NCBI RefSeq assembly: GCF_015471405.1 | Contig: NZ_BLVZ01000010.1 | Location: forward strand, 124,001-188,000 | Length of the DNA: 64,000 bases | Direction: 5' to 3' | From: Pseudomonas cichorii | GTDB lineage: Bacteria; Pseudomonadota; Gammaproteobacteria; Pseudomonadales; Pseudomonadaceae | Shown: positions 33,083-41,885 of the stretch, piece after piece | Position numbering within the stretch: position 1 is the first letter of the stretch | Layout: each line of letters starts with the position of its first letter | Program-made: the position numbers and the translations under genes | Notes under the pieces: model-generated | Database searches by the model: none | What the model saw: only the letters and a program-made list of their open reading frames with translations | Told to the model about the DNA's origin: nothing

Positions 33083-34021
33083 TTATCCGAACAGCCATTT
33101 CCATAGCAAGACTGCCACCACCACAGCCAGCACCGGGCGCATGACGCGGTAGGCCTTGGGGTTCTGGCGTTTGAACTGTTTGACCTTGCCGCTGAAGCTG
33201 TCGCTGAAACGCTTGCTGAAGGCATAAGCCCGGTTGATGCCGCCTACGCGCTCGTCATCCAGGTTCTGCGGCGCGGTGGCGCGGCCAAGGAAGGCGCTGA
33301 CACTGCGGTTGATACGGGTCATGAAGCCATTGGTCAGCGGGCGCTCCACGTCACAGAACAGGATCACGCGCGTGGTCTGTGTTTCGTTCTTGACCCAGTG
33401 TACGTAGGTTTCATCGAACATCACGTCTTCACCGTCACGCCAGGAATACTCCTGGCCATCGACGAAAATCCGGCAGGCATCGGAGTTGGGCGTGGACAGG
33501 CCCAGGTGATAACGCAATGAGCCGGCAAACGGATCACGATGCGGATTGAGATGACTGTCGCCCGGCAGCAGCGCAAACATTGCGCCTTTGACATTCGGAA
33601 TGCTGTTGACCAGGGCCACGGTTTTCGGACAAAGGGTTTCGGCAGACGGCAGCGCCTTGTCGTACCACTTCAAATAGAAACGCTTCCAGCCTTTCTTGAA
33701 GAACGAACCGAAACCGGCGTCGTTGTTCTTCTCGGCCGCCCGGATATAGCCCTCATCGAACAGATGCATGGCTTCATCGCGAATGGTCTCCCAGTTGTCC
33801 TTGAGGATATCGAGCTCAGGAAACTTGCTGCGGTCCAGATACGGCTTGGACGGCACGCGGGAAAACAGGTACATCAAGGTGTTATAAGGAGCAAAAAGCG
33901 CCGAATGGTTCACGAACTGACGCAACAGAGGCAATCGCGCCTTGCCACGTAAATGCACATACAGCGTGCTGCACAGAAACAGCATCAGGATCGATGCCTT
34001 GGCAGCAAATGAAAGGGTCAT
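33083..34021 (-). CDS. lpxO: LpxO-like lipid A (aspartyl/asparaginyl beta-hydroxylase family) dioxygenase
   Basis: 312-residue Fe(II)/2-oxoglutarate dioxygenase that adds a 2-hydroxyl to lipid A acyl chains at the inner membrane. It has an N-terminal membrane helix (AKASILMLFLCSTLYVHL), then the hydroxylase core with NPHRDPFAGSLRYHLGLSTP (His and Asp iron ligands) and ETYVHWVKNETQTTRVIL (distal His and 2-oxoglutarate Arg). Length fits LpxO. AGGAG precedes the ATG. Together with eptA at 54-55.8 kb it suggests active lipid A remodelling. A different aspartyl hydroxylase role cannot be excluded. Confidence 0.88.
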   Translation of the reverse strand: MTLSFAAKASILMLFLCSTLYVHLRGKARLPLLRQFVNHSALFAPYNTLMYLFSRVPSKPYLDRSKFPELDILKDNWETIRDEAMHLFDEGYIRAAEKNNDAGFGSFFKKGWKRFYLKWYDKALPSAETLCPKTVALVNSIPNVKGAMFALLPGDSHLNPHRDPFAGSLRYHLGLSTPNSDACRIFVDGQEYSWRDGEDVMFDETYVHWVKNETQTTRVILFCDVERPLTNGFMTRINRSVSAFLGRATAPQNLDDERVGGINRAYAFSKRFSDSFSGKVKQFKRQNPKAYRVMRPVLAVVVAVLLWKWLFG

Positions 34022-34138
34022 GAAACTCTCCTAGTAACGGACAGGTAGCTGAACTGCCGTCATGTCAGGGGGCGCTCAGTAGCCGGGCATCATAAACACT
34101 TGTCGACTCAGTACAAAGTCGACAAGGCAAAGATACGT

Positions 34139-35113
34139 TTACTGTTGCAATTCCTGCTCGGTGAACAGATCGCTGAACAGCATGCTCGACAGATAACGTT
34201 CGCCGGAGTCTGGCAGAATCACGACGATCGTCTTGCCCTGCATCTCGGGCTTTTCCGCCAGACGCACCGCAGCCGCCATCGCCGCACCGCAGGAAATGCC
34301 GCACAGAATGCCCTCTTCCTGCATCAGCCGCCGCGCCATGGCCTTGGCTTCCTCATCGCTGACCCGCTCGACCCGATCAATGAGCGACAGGTCCAGGTTG
34401 CCAGGAATGAAACCGGCGCCAATCCCCTGAATCTTGTGCGGGCTGGGCTTGATCTCTTCGCCAGCCAGCGCCTGGGTGATGATCGGCGATACATCCGGCT
34501 CGACCGCGACAGACTGGATAGGCTTGCCCTGAGTGTTCTTGATGTAACGGGAAATACCGGTGATCGTACCGCCCGTCCCCACGCCTGCCACCAGCACATC
34601 AATGGCGCCTTCGGTGTCTTCCCAGATTTCAGGACCGGTGGTCTTTTCATGGATTGCCGGGTTGGCCGGGTTATCGAACTGCGCCGGCATGAAGTATTTC
34701 TCGGGATCGCTGGCCAGAAGCTCTTCGGCCTTGGCGATAGCCCCTTTCATGCCCTTGGCCGGCTCGGTCAGCACCAGTTCTGCTCCAAGCGCCTTGAGCA
34801 CCTTGCGGCGCTCGATGCTCATGGATGCCGGCATGGTCAGCGTCAGTTTGTAGCCACGGGCAGCGGCAACGAACGCCAGGCCGATCCCGGTATTGCCCGA
34901 TGTGGGCTCAATGATGGTCATGCCGGGCTTGAGCTTACCGCTGCTTTCAGCGTCCCAGATCATGTTGGCGCCAATCCGACACTTCACCGAATAGCCCGGA
35001 TTGCGCCCTTCGATCTTGGCCAGAATCGTTACACCCCGCGGCGCGATACGGTTGATCTGCACCAGGGGCGTATTACCGATTGAATGGGCGTTATCAGCAT
35101 AAATACGGCTCAT
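34139..35113 (-). CDS. cysK: Cysteine synthase A (O-acetylserine sulfhydrylase)
   Basis: 324-residue PLP enzyme making cysteine from O-acetylserine and sulfide. The start is the ATG at 35113 (MSRIYADNAHSIGNTPLV), with AAGGA upstream; a longer frame from 35215 has no support. The PLP Lys lies in GYSVKCRIG, with the substrate loop in PTSGNTGIGLAF, the phosphate loop in GVGTGGTITG and the C-terminal PDSGERYLS. It is divergent from the DUF748 gene. A classical CysB site was not recognised. Confidence 0.96.
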   Translation of the reverse strand: MSRIYADNAHSIGNTPLVQINRIAPRGVTILAKIEGRNPGYSVKCRIGANMIWDAESSGKLKPGMTIIEPTSGNTGIGLAFVAAARGYKLTLTMPASMSIERRKVLKALGAELVLTEPAKGMKGAIAKAEELLASDPEKYFMPAQFDNPANPAIHEKTTGPEIWEDTEGAIDVLVAGVGTGGTITGISRYIKNTQGKPIQSVAVEPDVSPIITQALAGEEIKPSPHKIQGIGAGFIPGNLDLSLIDRVERVSDEEAKAMARRLMQEEGILCGISCGAAMAAAVRLAEKPEMQGKTIVVILPDSGERYLSSMLFSDLFTEQELQQ

Positions 35114-35239
35114 GATCGTGTCCTTGTACGCATGCGTTAAAAACTCAAAGCCTATGCTTACCGCCAGTGCGCGTCCAGTTACACCGAACGGATGCAAGCC
35201 TTGGGAGTCAACCATTCAACAAATCCAGAGGCTCAGGCC

Positions 35240-36310
35240 ATGAAACCTCGCTACCGCTGGCTGCTATGGATACTGGCCACTGTTGTCGTATTGCTGGTCG
35301 TCATCAATGCCGCCCTGCCCTATATGGTGCGTAACTACCTCAATGAAAAACTTGCGGACATGGGCGATTACCGTGGCCAGATCGCCGATGTAGACATCGC
35401 CCTGTGGCGCGGAGCCTACAAGATCAACGGACTGGATATCGTCAAGGTGGATGGCAAAGTCCCGCTTCCGTTCGTCAAGGTGCCGGTCATCGACCTCGCA
35501 GTGAGCTGGCATGCCCTCTGGTATAACCATGCGGTGGTGGCCAGGATGGTGTTCATCGAACCGGAGCTGAACTTTGTCGACGGCGGCAATGACAAGCAGG
35601 CTTCGCAGACAGGTCAGGGCACGGACTGGCGCACGCAACTGAATAAACTGCTCCCCATCACACTCGATGAGGTCCGCATCGAGAGTGCCCGCATCACCTT
35701 CAACAACTTCACTTCCAGCCCCAAGGTCAAAATCGAGGCCGACAGGATCAATGCCAGCCTCTATAACCTGACCAACGTGGTCGATGTCGAGGGCAAGCGC
35801 GACGCACGTTTTGAAGGCAAGGGCCGGTTGCTGGGCAGTGCCGCCGTAGAAGCCACCGCCACCTTCGATCCGCTGAGCGACTTTCAGGATTTCGATTTTC
35901 GTCTGCGCGCTACAGGCATCCATCTGCGGCGGCTCAATGACTTTGCATCGGCCTACGGTAAGTTCGACTTCAACGCAGGCAATGGCGACCTTGTGATCGA
36001 GGCCCAGGCCACCAACGGCCAGCTCAGTGGCTATATCAAGCCGCTGCTGCGCAATGTCGATGTCTTCAACTGGCAACAGGATGTGGAGAACCAGAACAAG
36101 GGGTTCTTTCGTTCGATCTGGGAAGCGCTGGTGGGTGGCGGCACAACCGCTCTGAAAAACCAGCGACAGAATCAGTTCGCCACCCGTGTCGACCTCAGTG
36201 GCAGTGTGCGCCAGCAGGACATCAGTGGCTTCCAGGCCTTTATACAGGTGCTGCGCAATGCCTTTGTCCAGGCCTTCAACACACGCTACGAGAGCAATGA
36301 AGGCTCCTGA
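35240..36310 (+). CDS. DUF748 / AsmA-like membrane-anchored protein
   Basis: 356-residue protein with one N-terminal membrane helix (LLWILATVVVLLVVINAAL, about 8-28). A periplasmic repeat region rich in beta strands follows, typical of DUF748/AsmA-like envelope proteins (INGLDIVKVDG, LDEVRIESARITFNNF, FDFRLRATGIHLRRLND). Such proteins are related to bridge-like lipid transfer proteins; the exact role is unknown. The start is the ATG at 35240 with a weak AGAGG site. A hairpin (about 36338-36360) follows the gene. Confidence 0.82.
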   Translation: MKPRYRWLLWILATVVVLLVVINAALPYMVRNYLNEKLADMGDYRGQIADVDIALWRGAYKINGLDIVKVDGKVPLPFVKVPVIDLAVSWHALWYNHAVVARMVFIEPELNFVDGGNDKQASQTGQGTDWRTQLNKLLPITLDEVRIESARITFNNFTSSPKVKIEADRINASLYNLTNVVDVEGKRDARFEGKGRLLGSAAVEATATFDPLSDFQDFDFRLRATGIHLRRLNDFASAYGKFDFNAGNGDLVIEAQATNGQLSGYIKPLLRNVDVFNWQQDVENQNKGFFRSIWEALVGGGTTALKNQRQNQFATRVDLSGSVRQQDISGFQAFIQVLRNAFVQAFNTRYESNEGS

Positions 36311-36466
36311 GCCCGCCCCGACCCTGTGAGCACAATCCTTCATTCAATGACTGAATGAGGCATCTGCGTTCACAGTCGGCGATCCTGCGCGCTATAGTCG
36401 TCACATTCCTTGCACCCATTGAGCCGCGCCAGCCAGAGGCTGCGCGTCACGTTAGAGGATTCACCG

Positions 36467-37312
36467 ATGAAGTTCGAAGGTACCCACGCATACGTCGCCA
36501 CCGACGACCTCAAGCTTGCAGTCAACGCTGCCATCACTCTGGAGCGACCGCTGCTGGTCAAGGGTGAACCCGGTACGGGCAAGACCATGCTGGCCGAACA
36601 ACTGGCCGAGTCCTTCGGTGCCCGGCTGATTACCTGGCACATCAAATCCACCACCAAAGCCCATCAGGGCCTGTACGAATACGATGCGGTCAGCCGTCTG
36701 CGGGACTCGCAACTGGGTGTCGATAAAGTCCACGACGTACGCAATTACCTGAAGAAGGGCAAGCTCTGGGAAGCCTTCGAGTCCGAGGAGCGGGTGATCC
36801 TGCTGATCGACGAAATCGACAAGGCCGATATCGAATTCCCCAACGACCTGCTGCAAGAACTCGACAAGATGGAGTTCTACGTTTACGAGATCGACGAAAC
36901 CATCAAGGCCAGAAAACGCCCGATCATCATCATTACCTCCAACAACGAGAAAGAACTGCCGGATGCGTTCCTGCGCCGCTGTTTCTTCCACTACATCGCC
37001 TTTCCGGATCGCACCACCCTGCAAAAGATCGTCGATGTGCATTACCCCGATATCAAGAAGGATCTGGTCAGCGAAGCGCTGGATGTATTTTTCGATGTTC
37101 GCAAAGTGCCGGGCCTGAAGAAAAAACCTTCGACCTCAGAGCTGGTGGACTGGCTGAAGCTGCTGATGGCCGACAATATCGGCGAGGCAGTGCTGCGTGA
37201 ACGCGACCCGACCAAGGCAATCCCGCCGCTGGCTGGCGCACTGGTCAAGAACGAGCAGGACGTGCAGTTGCTGGAGCGCCTGGCATTCATGAGCCGTCGC
37301 GGTAATCGCTGA
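36467..37312 (+). CDS. MoxR-family AAA+ ATPase
   Basis: 281-residue MoxR-type ATPase. Walker A is GEPGTGKTML, Walker B LLIDEIDKAD, sensor 1 IIITSNNEKELPDAFLRR with the arginine-finger region. A C-terminal helical lid follows. The start is the ATG at 36467, with AGAGGA upstream. It is paired with a VWA gene 39 bases downstream; such MoxR-VWA pairs act as chaperones for metal-cofactor insertion or complex assembly. The client is not apparent from neighbours. Confidence 0.92.
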   Translation: MKFEGTHAYVATDDLKLAVNAAITLERPLLVKGEPGTGKTMLAEQLAESFGARLITWHIKSTTKAHQGLYEYDAVSRLRDSQLGVDKVHDVRNYLKKGKLWEAFESEERVILLIDEIDKADIEFPNDLLQELDKMEFYVYEIDETIKARKRPIIIITSNNEKELPDAFLRRCFFHYIAFPDRTTLQKIVDVHYPDIKKDLVSEALDVFFDVRKVPGLKKKPSTSELVDWLKLLMADNIGEAVLRERDPTKAIPPLAGALVKNEQDVQLLERLAFMSRRGNR

Positions 37313-37351
37313 CCGTCTTTATCCACCCTGCCACGAAAAAGGGCGACAGCC

Positions 37352-38530
37352 ATGCTGCTCAACCTGTTCAACGAAATGCGTGCGGCAAAAGTGCCGGTGT
37401 CATTGCGTGAATTGCTGGACCTGATCAACGCGCTGAAACAACGGGTCGTCTTCGCCGATATCGATGAGTTCTACTTTCTGGCGCGTACCATCCTGGTCAA
37501 GGACGAACGCCATTTCGACAAGTTCGACCGGGCGTTCGGCGCCTATTTCAACGGACTGGAAAACCTCGACGATCACTTGCAGGCCCTGATCCCGGAGGAC
37601 TGGCTGCGCAAGGAATTCGAGCGTTCACTGACTGAGGAAGAGCGCGCCCAGATCCAGTCTCTGGGCGGTCTGGACAAGCTGATCGAAGAGTTCAAGAAGC
37701 GCCTGGAAGAGCAAAAGGAACGCCACGCCGGGGGCAATAAATGGATCGGCACCGGCGGAACCAGCCCGTTCGGCTCGGGAGGCTATAACCCCGAAGGCAT
37801 CCGCGTCGGTGAGGCCGGTGAGCGCAGAGGCAAGGCGGTCAAGGTCTGGGATCAGCGCGAGTACAAGAACCTCGACGATCAGGTGGAACTGGGCACACGC
37901 AACATCAAGGTCGCCTTGCGCCGCCTGCGCAAGTTCGCCCGTCAGGGCGCTGCCGATGAGCTGGATATCGACGGCACCATCGACCATACCGCTCGCGATG
38001 CAGGACTTTTGAATATCCAGATGCGCCCTGAACGGCGCAATACCATCAAGCTGCTGCTGTTATTCGATATCGGCGGCTCGATGGATGCCCATGTGAAAGT
38101 CTGCGAAGAACTGTTCTCGGCCTGTAAAACCGAGTTCAAGCACATGGAATATTTCTACTTTCATAATTTCATTTATGAATCGGTCTGGAAGAACAACCTG
38201 CGCCGTGGCTCGGAACGCACCTCAACCCAGGACCTGCTGCACAAGTACGGCGCCGACTACAAAGTGATCTTCATCGGCGATGCCGCCATGGCGCCCTATG
38301 AAATCACCCAGCCGGGTGGCAGTGTCGAACACTGGAACGAAGAGGCAGGCTATGTGTGGATGCAGCGCTTCATGGCCAAATTCAAGAAGATCGTCTGGAT
38401 CAATCCCTATCCCAGAAATGCCTGGGACTACACATCTTCCACTCACATCATCCGTGATCTGATCGAAGACCAGATGTATCCCCTGACCTTGCGCGGCCTG
38501 GAAGAAAGCATGCGCTACCTGGCCAAATAA
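37352..38530 (+). CDS. VWA-domain protein, CoxE-like
   Basis: 392-residue cytoplasmic protein, partner of the MoxR ATPase. The N-terminal half is helical and charged (KKLIEEFKKRLEEQKERH-like segment about 108-130), with a Gly-rich linker (GTGGTSPFGSGGYNPEG). A VWA domain is at about 225-390. Its metal-site motif reads DIGGSMD rather than DxSxS, so the second Ser position is kept but the first is Gly; this may be normal for the subfamily. A hairpin AAGCCAGTC/GACTGGCTT at 38551-38571 follows. Confidence 0.9.
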   Translation: MLLNLFNEMRAAKVPVSLRELLDLINALKQRVVFADIDEFYFLARTILVKDERHFDKFDRAFGAYFNGLENLDDHLQALIPEDWLRKEFERSLTEEERAQIQSLGGLDKLIEEFKKRLEEQKERHAGGNKWIGTGGTSPFGSGGYNPEGIRVGEAGERRGKAVKVWDQREYKNLDDQVELGTRNIKVALRRLRKFARQGAADELDIDGTIDHTARDAGLLNIQMRPERRNTIKLLLLFDIGGSMDAHVKVCEELFSACKTEFKHMEYFYFHNFIYESVWKNNLRRGSERTSTQDLLHKYGADYKVIFIGDAAMAPYEITQPGGSVEHWNEEAGYVWMQRFMAKFKKIVWINPYPRNAWDYTSSTHIIRDLIEDQMYPLTLRGLEESMRYLAK

Positions 38531-38719
38531 ACCCTCTTTGCCTTTCGTCAAAGCCAGTCATCGACTGGCTTGTCGAAGGCGACCAATAACAGCGCCCTTT
38601 CAGCCTGCCAGACTAGCCTTGTCAATGCGGCACCCACCAGCAGTCATCACAACCACTCAGTTGTATTCCTGACTACTCCTTCGGCTAAAACGCCGTCGTC
38701 GAGACTTCGTGGGTTCCCC

Positions 38720-39439
38720 ATGACCACTACACTGGGCATCATGCAGCCCTATTTCTTTCCCTACCTCGGTTACTTTCAACTTATCGCCTCGGTCGAACAG
38801 GGAATCCTCTTCGATATCGTCAAATACAAACGCAAGAGCTGGATGAATCGAAATCGAATGCTGGATGCCAAGGGTGGCTGGCAATACATAACCGTCCCCG
38901 TGAAAACCAGCGACGGCATGTTGATCAAGGACACAATGGTCATCGATCACGCCAGCACATTGAAACGCATCCGCGGTCAGCTTGAGCACTACCATGGCAA
39001 GGCCCCCTTCTTTCAACAGACCTTGCAACTGATCGACCTGACATTGAACCCCGCCCGCTCAAACAGCATTGGCGACCTGAATGCCTTATCCATGAAAGTC
39101 GTATGCGACTACCTCGGCATGGAGTTCAACTGGACACCCTGTTCAGAAATGCAACTGGAATTGCCCGCCATTGAACATCCCGGCCAATGGGCACTGGAAA
39201 TCAGCAGCCTGCTGGGCGCCCGACGCTACATCAACGCTCCCGGCGGACGCGAAATATTCATCCCCCGTGAATGGCACGAGCGGGAAATAGAACTGCGATT
39301 CCTGCAGCCCTCGGTACTGAGATACTCAACCGGCCCCTACACCTTCGTAGAGAATCTCTCCATCCTGGATGTACTGATGTGGAACGAGCCAGGGGCTATC
39401 ACGGAGTACATAAGGTACAACACGGAGTGTGTGGTTTAA
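38720..39439 (+). CDS. WbqC-like protein
   Basis: 239-residue protein of the WbqC family (IMQPYFFPYLGYFQLI; FDIVKYKRKSWMNRNRM; YITVPVK). WbqC proteins usually lie in O-antigen or sugar-modification clusters and may be amido- or acyltransfer-related; the activity is not settled. The start is taken at the ATG 38720 (MTTTLGIMQPYF) because residues before it are unlike the family, although no good Shine-Dalgarno is seen. Here it stands alone with no glycosyl genes, next to two unrecognised genes, suggesting acquisition or a remnant. Confidence 0.82.
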   Translation: MTTTLGIMQPYFFPYLGYFQLIASVEQGILFDIVKYKRKSWMNRNRMLDAKGGWQYITVPVKTSDGMLIKDTMVIDHASTLKRIRGQLEHYHGKAPFFQQTLQLIDLTLNPARSNSIGDLNALSMKVVCDYLGMEFNWTPCSEMQLELPAIEHPGQWALEISSLLGARRYINAPGGREIFIPREWHEREIELRFLQPSVLRYSTGPYTFVENLSILDVLMWNEPGAITEYIRYNTECVV

Positions 39440-39643
39440 GAGCAGGCCTCATGTTTATTTATCAACACCGTGTTGACAACGATTCTTACCAGTGATTACG
39501 TCATGACGATCAGTTGATAAACAACTGTCTGTCAGACGCTCTCAGTGCGTCTGCCTTAACTCTTTTTTGATATTTACAGCCTTATAGGCTGGGGACTTTA
39601 ACGCCTCGACAATAGCGGCTGTGCGATATAAGGAATTTGTAAA

Positions 39644-40489
39644 ATGGATATTTTCAAGAAACATGCCTTGATCATGGCACTGGTTTTTTCGGGGTTTAAT
39701 ATGAACCCGGCAAATGCCATGACAGATTCAAGCACGCCTGCAACCGCTCAAGTTATTGAGTTACCGGACAAACTCAATACGATCATTGATAGCCTCGCCA
39801 ATGACGCTGACGTCAAGCATTACTCATTCACGGCAATTCGAGGACAAAGGGTACTGATCAACCAGATCGACCCGGAAAACTCGCCCTGGCTGCTCGAATA
39901 CAAAGAAAGTGACACATGGAAAACCAAACATGGCGATGACGCTTATGCAACGCCAAATATGAATCCCGGGCAACAAGTCCAGCTAAGGGTGTCGAAAAAA
40001 TCGCACCGTAACATTAAAAAAGATGAGCGCTACAAAATACTGTTCGGCTCGGCACCTCGCCTTGCCGACACAGAGGTGACCGGTGATGTCGAGCACTTCA
40101 ATACACAATTTGGCAAACACAGGGCCTATCGAGTCTTGAACTGGCAAACGCGGGTTGTCGATTATAAGGGGCACCCACTTGAGGGAGTGCGGCTCACGCT
40201 TGAGCTAAATATAAATCAAGACCCAAATTCAAAACATAAATTATCTCAAGGCATCAGTAACAAGAGCGGCTTTTTCAGAACATCGCTCTCACTACCCGAA
40301 TGTCAGGGGAGAGATAGAACCGAACCTTTCTGGCTATGGCAATACGGCTTCAGGACAAAATGGCAGTTGACCTATAACACAGGCTACTGGTTCGCTTACC
40401 CCGACAGCCATGAAGATGGCGGTGCAGGCAGTAAAACCGGGATCAAGACTCCGTTCGTACATATCTGCACCCAAAAAATAATCCGCTGA
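39644..40489 (+). CDS. Secreted protein of unknown function, PPC-like plus Ig-like folds
   Basis: 281 residues with a signal peptide (about 1-25, ending NPANA). Residues about 40-135 resemble a bacterial pre-peptidase C-terminal-like beta-sandwich (LANDADVKHYSFTAIRGQRV; MNPGQQVQLRVS). Residues about 155-225 look like an Ig/transthyretin-like module (VDYKGHPLEGVRLTLEL; ISNKSGFFRTSL). No catalytic motif is visible. AAGGAA precedes the ATG. GC is clearly lower than in the flanking core genes, which suggests transfer. These fold assignments are by eye only. A terminator-like hairpin follows at 40507-40531. Confidence 0.7.
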   Translation: MDIFKKHALIMALVFSGFNMNPANAMTDSSTPATAQVIELPDKLNTIIDSLANDADVKHYSFTAIRGQRVLINQIDPENSPWLLEYKESDTWKTKHGDDAYATPNMNPGQQVQLRVSKKSHRNIKKDERYKILFGSAPRLADTEVTGDVEHFNTQFGKHRAYRVLNWQTRVVDYKGHPLEGVRLTLELNINQDPNSKHKLSQGISNKSGFFRTSLSLPECQGRDRTEPFWLWQYGFRTKWQLTYNTGYWFAYPDSHEDGGAGSKTGIKTPFVHICTQKIIR

Positions 40490-40506
40490 GAGTGATTGGC
40501 TTAACC

Positions 40507-40531
40507 GCTAACGGGTCTGTAGCCCGTTAGC
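40507..40531. terminator. Terminator between convergent genes
   Basis: GCTAACGGG and CCCGTTAGC form a 9-bp perfect stem with a 7-base loop between the two convergent unknown genes. It could serve both; no long T tract is present. Confidence 0.7.
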
Positions 40532-40537
40532 CTTAAA

Positions 40538-41125
40538 TCAGCTCTCTATTTCCTCTGGCACAAGATATCGCGCGTAAGGTGCATCCCACCCCTCCACCGT
40601 AAAATCCACCAGACTGAAAACCATCCGAACATATTGGCGAGCCATTTCCCTAAGGTCTTCGTCTTCATTCAATAGTTTTGTAAAAACACTGTCCACTTCT
40701 TCATGGGGCTTTCCAGATACAGAAGCCGGCTTGAATTCTCCCTTTTCATTTATCGAAAAGTTCAAGTCCTGTTCGTTAAAAGCTACCCCCGAAGCTTTTA
40801 GCTTTTCCTTGACTCCCTCAACAGCATCATTGATGTTCTTCGATAGCGACTCAGCCGCATAGACCCTGGCGTTAATTTTTGCTTGCTCATAGCTATCTCT
40901 AAGGGTCCAGCACTTGAAATAAGTACCCCCCGTATCAGAAACCCTGTTGCTGCTGACCATACTTGACTCATGGTAAATTGCAGCCGGTGGTGGACTATTG
41001 AATTCCTCCTGGCAAGCCGCCTCTGTTATTTCATCCAGCGTGCCGTCCTGCCTGGCTTTATCGTAGGCAATTTTCAATGCTTCCCTGTAGCTAAGGTGCT
41101 GCTCGACGGTCAAAGTAATATTCAT
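40538..41125 (-). CDS. Unrecognised cytoplasmic protein
   Basis: 195 residues from the ATG at 41125 (an ATG two codons upstream at 41131 is equally possible; AGAGG spacing fits 41125 better). There is no signal peptide or membrane helix. The protein is acidic and mostly helical, with one Ser/Gly-rich central part (HESSMVSSNRVSDTGGTYF). I do not recognise a family. AT-rich codons match the neighbouring accessory gene at 39644. It could be an immunity-type or regulatory small protein, but nothing in the sequence shows that. Confidence 0.65.
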   Translation of the reverse strand: MNITLTVEQHLSYREALKIAYDKARQDGTLDEITEAACQEEFNSPPPAAIYHESSMVSSNRVSDTGGTYFKCWTLRDSYEQAKINARVYAAESLSKNINDAVEGVKEKLKASGVAFNEQDLNFSINEKGEFKPASVSGKPHEEVDSVFTKLLNEDEDLREMARQYVRMVFSLVDFTVEGWDAPYARYLVPEEIES

Positions 41126-41331
41126 GGGCATGGCCTCTTCTTACTGTTGTCATCCCTGTCTATGACGGCTGACAACAGAAAAATCCGACCTGACTTCAAA
41201 GCATGAAAAGTCTGAGCACGTTGAGTGAAATTAACTACAAGCCCGCATAAAAAACCGGCTGTTCAGCTTAACCTGGGGAACACACTCAACTGACTGGCAT
41301 TACACAGTAGGAGCGACCGGGGTAATGCCGA

Positions 41332-41856
41332 TCAACGCCACTCCCTGTTCAACTTTGGCTTGCGCCGACCACCCGTCACCACCCAGCCCAACAGCAGGAA
41401 GAAACTTTCGATCAGCAGCGCCAGTAACAATGCCGAGATGATGCCCCAGGCAATGACTTCAGGCGCCAGCAGCACTTGCCAGGTGTAGCCATTGAAGGTT
41501 TCGCGGCGGATATCGGCATCGGCGGAGGTTGCTACATACAAGGCTCTGGAATACCACGCGCCCTGCAAGCCTAGCCATTGGCGCTCAAGCACGTGGGTGC
41601 GGGTCAACAATGTGCTGATAGTGTCGGCATCGCTGCGAAACACCGGGTCTTCGCTGTTGCGATAATGCTGGATCAACGCCTGAATATCGCCCTTGAAGAA
41701 CTGCTGCGCGGTCGCGTTGTAACCCTTGATGGCTTGTTGAGCCTCGATCAGATGCGCTTCGACTCGCTTGCTGTAGTCACTGATGAAACCCGGAACCTGA
41801 ACCCCTACCAGCAGGCCAGTCGTGAACAAGACCAATCGCAGATAACTTCGCAGCAT
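41332..41856 (-). CDS. DUF2937-family membrane protein
   Basis: 174 residues with two membrane helices, N-terminal (LRLVLFTTGLLVGVQVPGFI, about 6-26) and C-terminal (IAWGIISALLLALLIESFFLLL, about 135-160). Between them is a periplasmic or cytoplasmic helical domain (EAHLIEAQQAIKGYNATAQQF). Function unknown for the family. GAGGGA precedes the ATG. It is the last of three minus-strand genes with yafJ and a small membrane protein. Confidence 0.8.
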   Translation of the reverse strand: MLRSYLRLVLFTTGLLVGVQVPGFISDYSKRVEAHLIEAQQAIKGYNATAQQFFKGDIQALIQHYRNSEDPVFRSDADTISTLLTRTHVLERQWLGLQGAWYSRALYVATSADADIRRETFNGYTWQVLLAPEVIAWGIISALLLALLIESFFLLLGWVVTGGRRKPKLNREWR

Positions 41857-41885
41857 TTAGATCCCTCTTGTTGGTTGGGCAAGCT

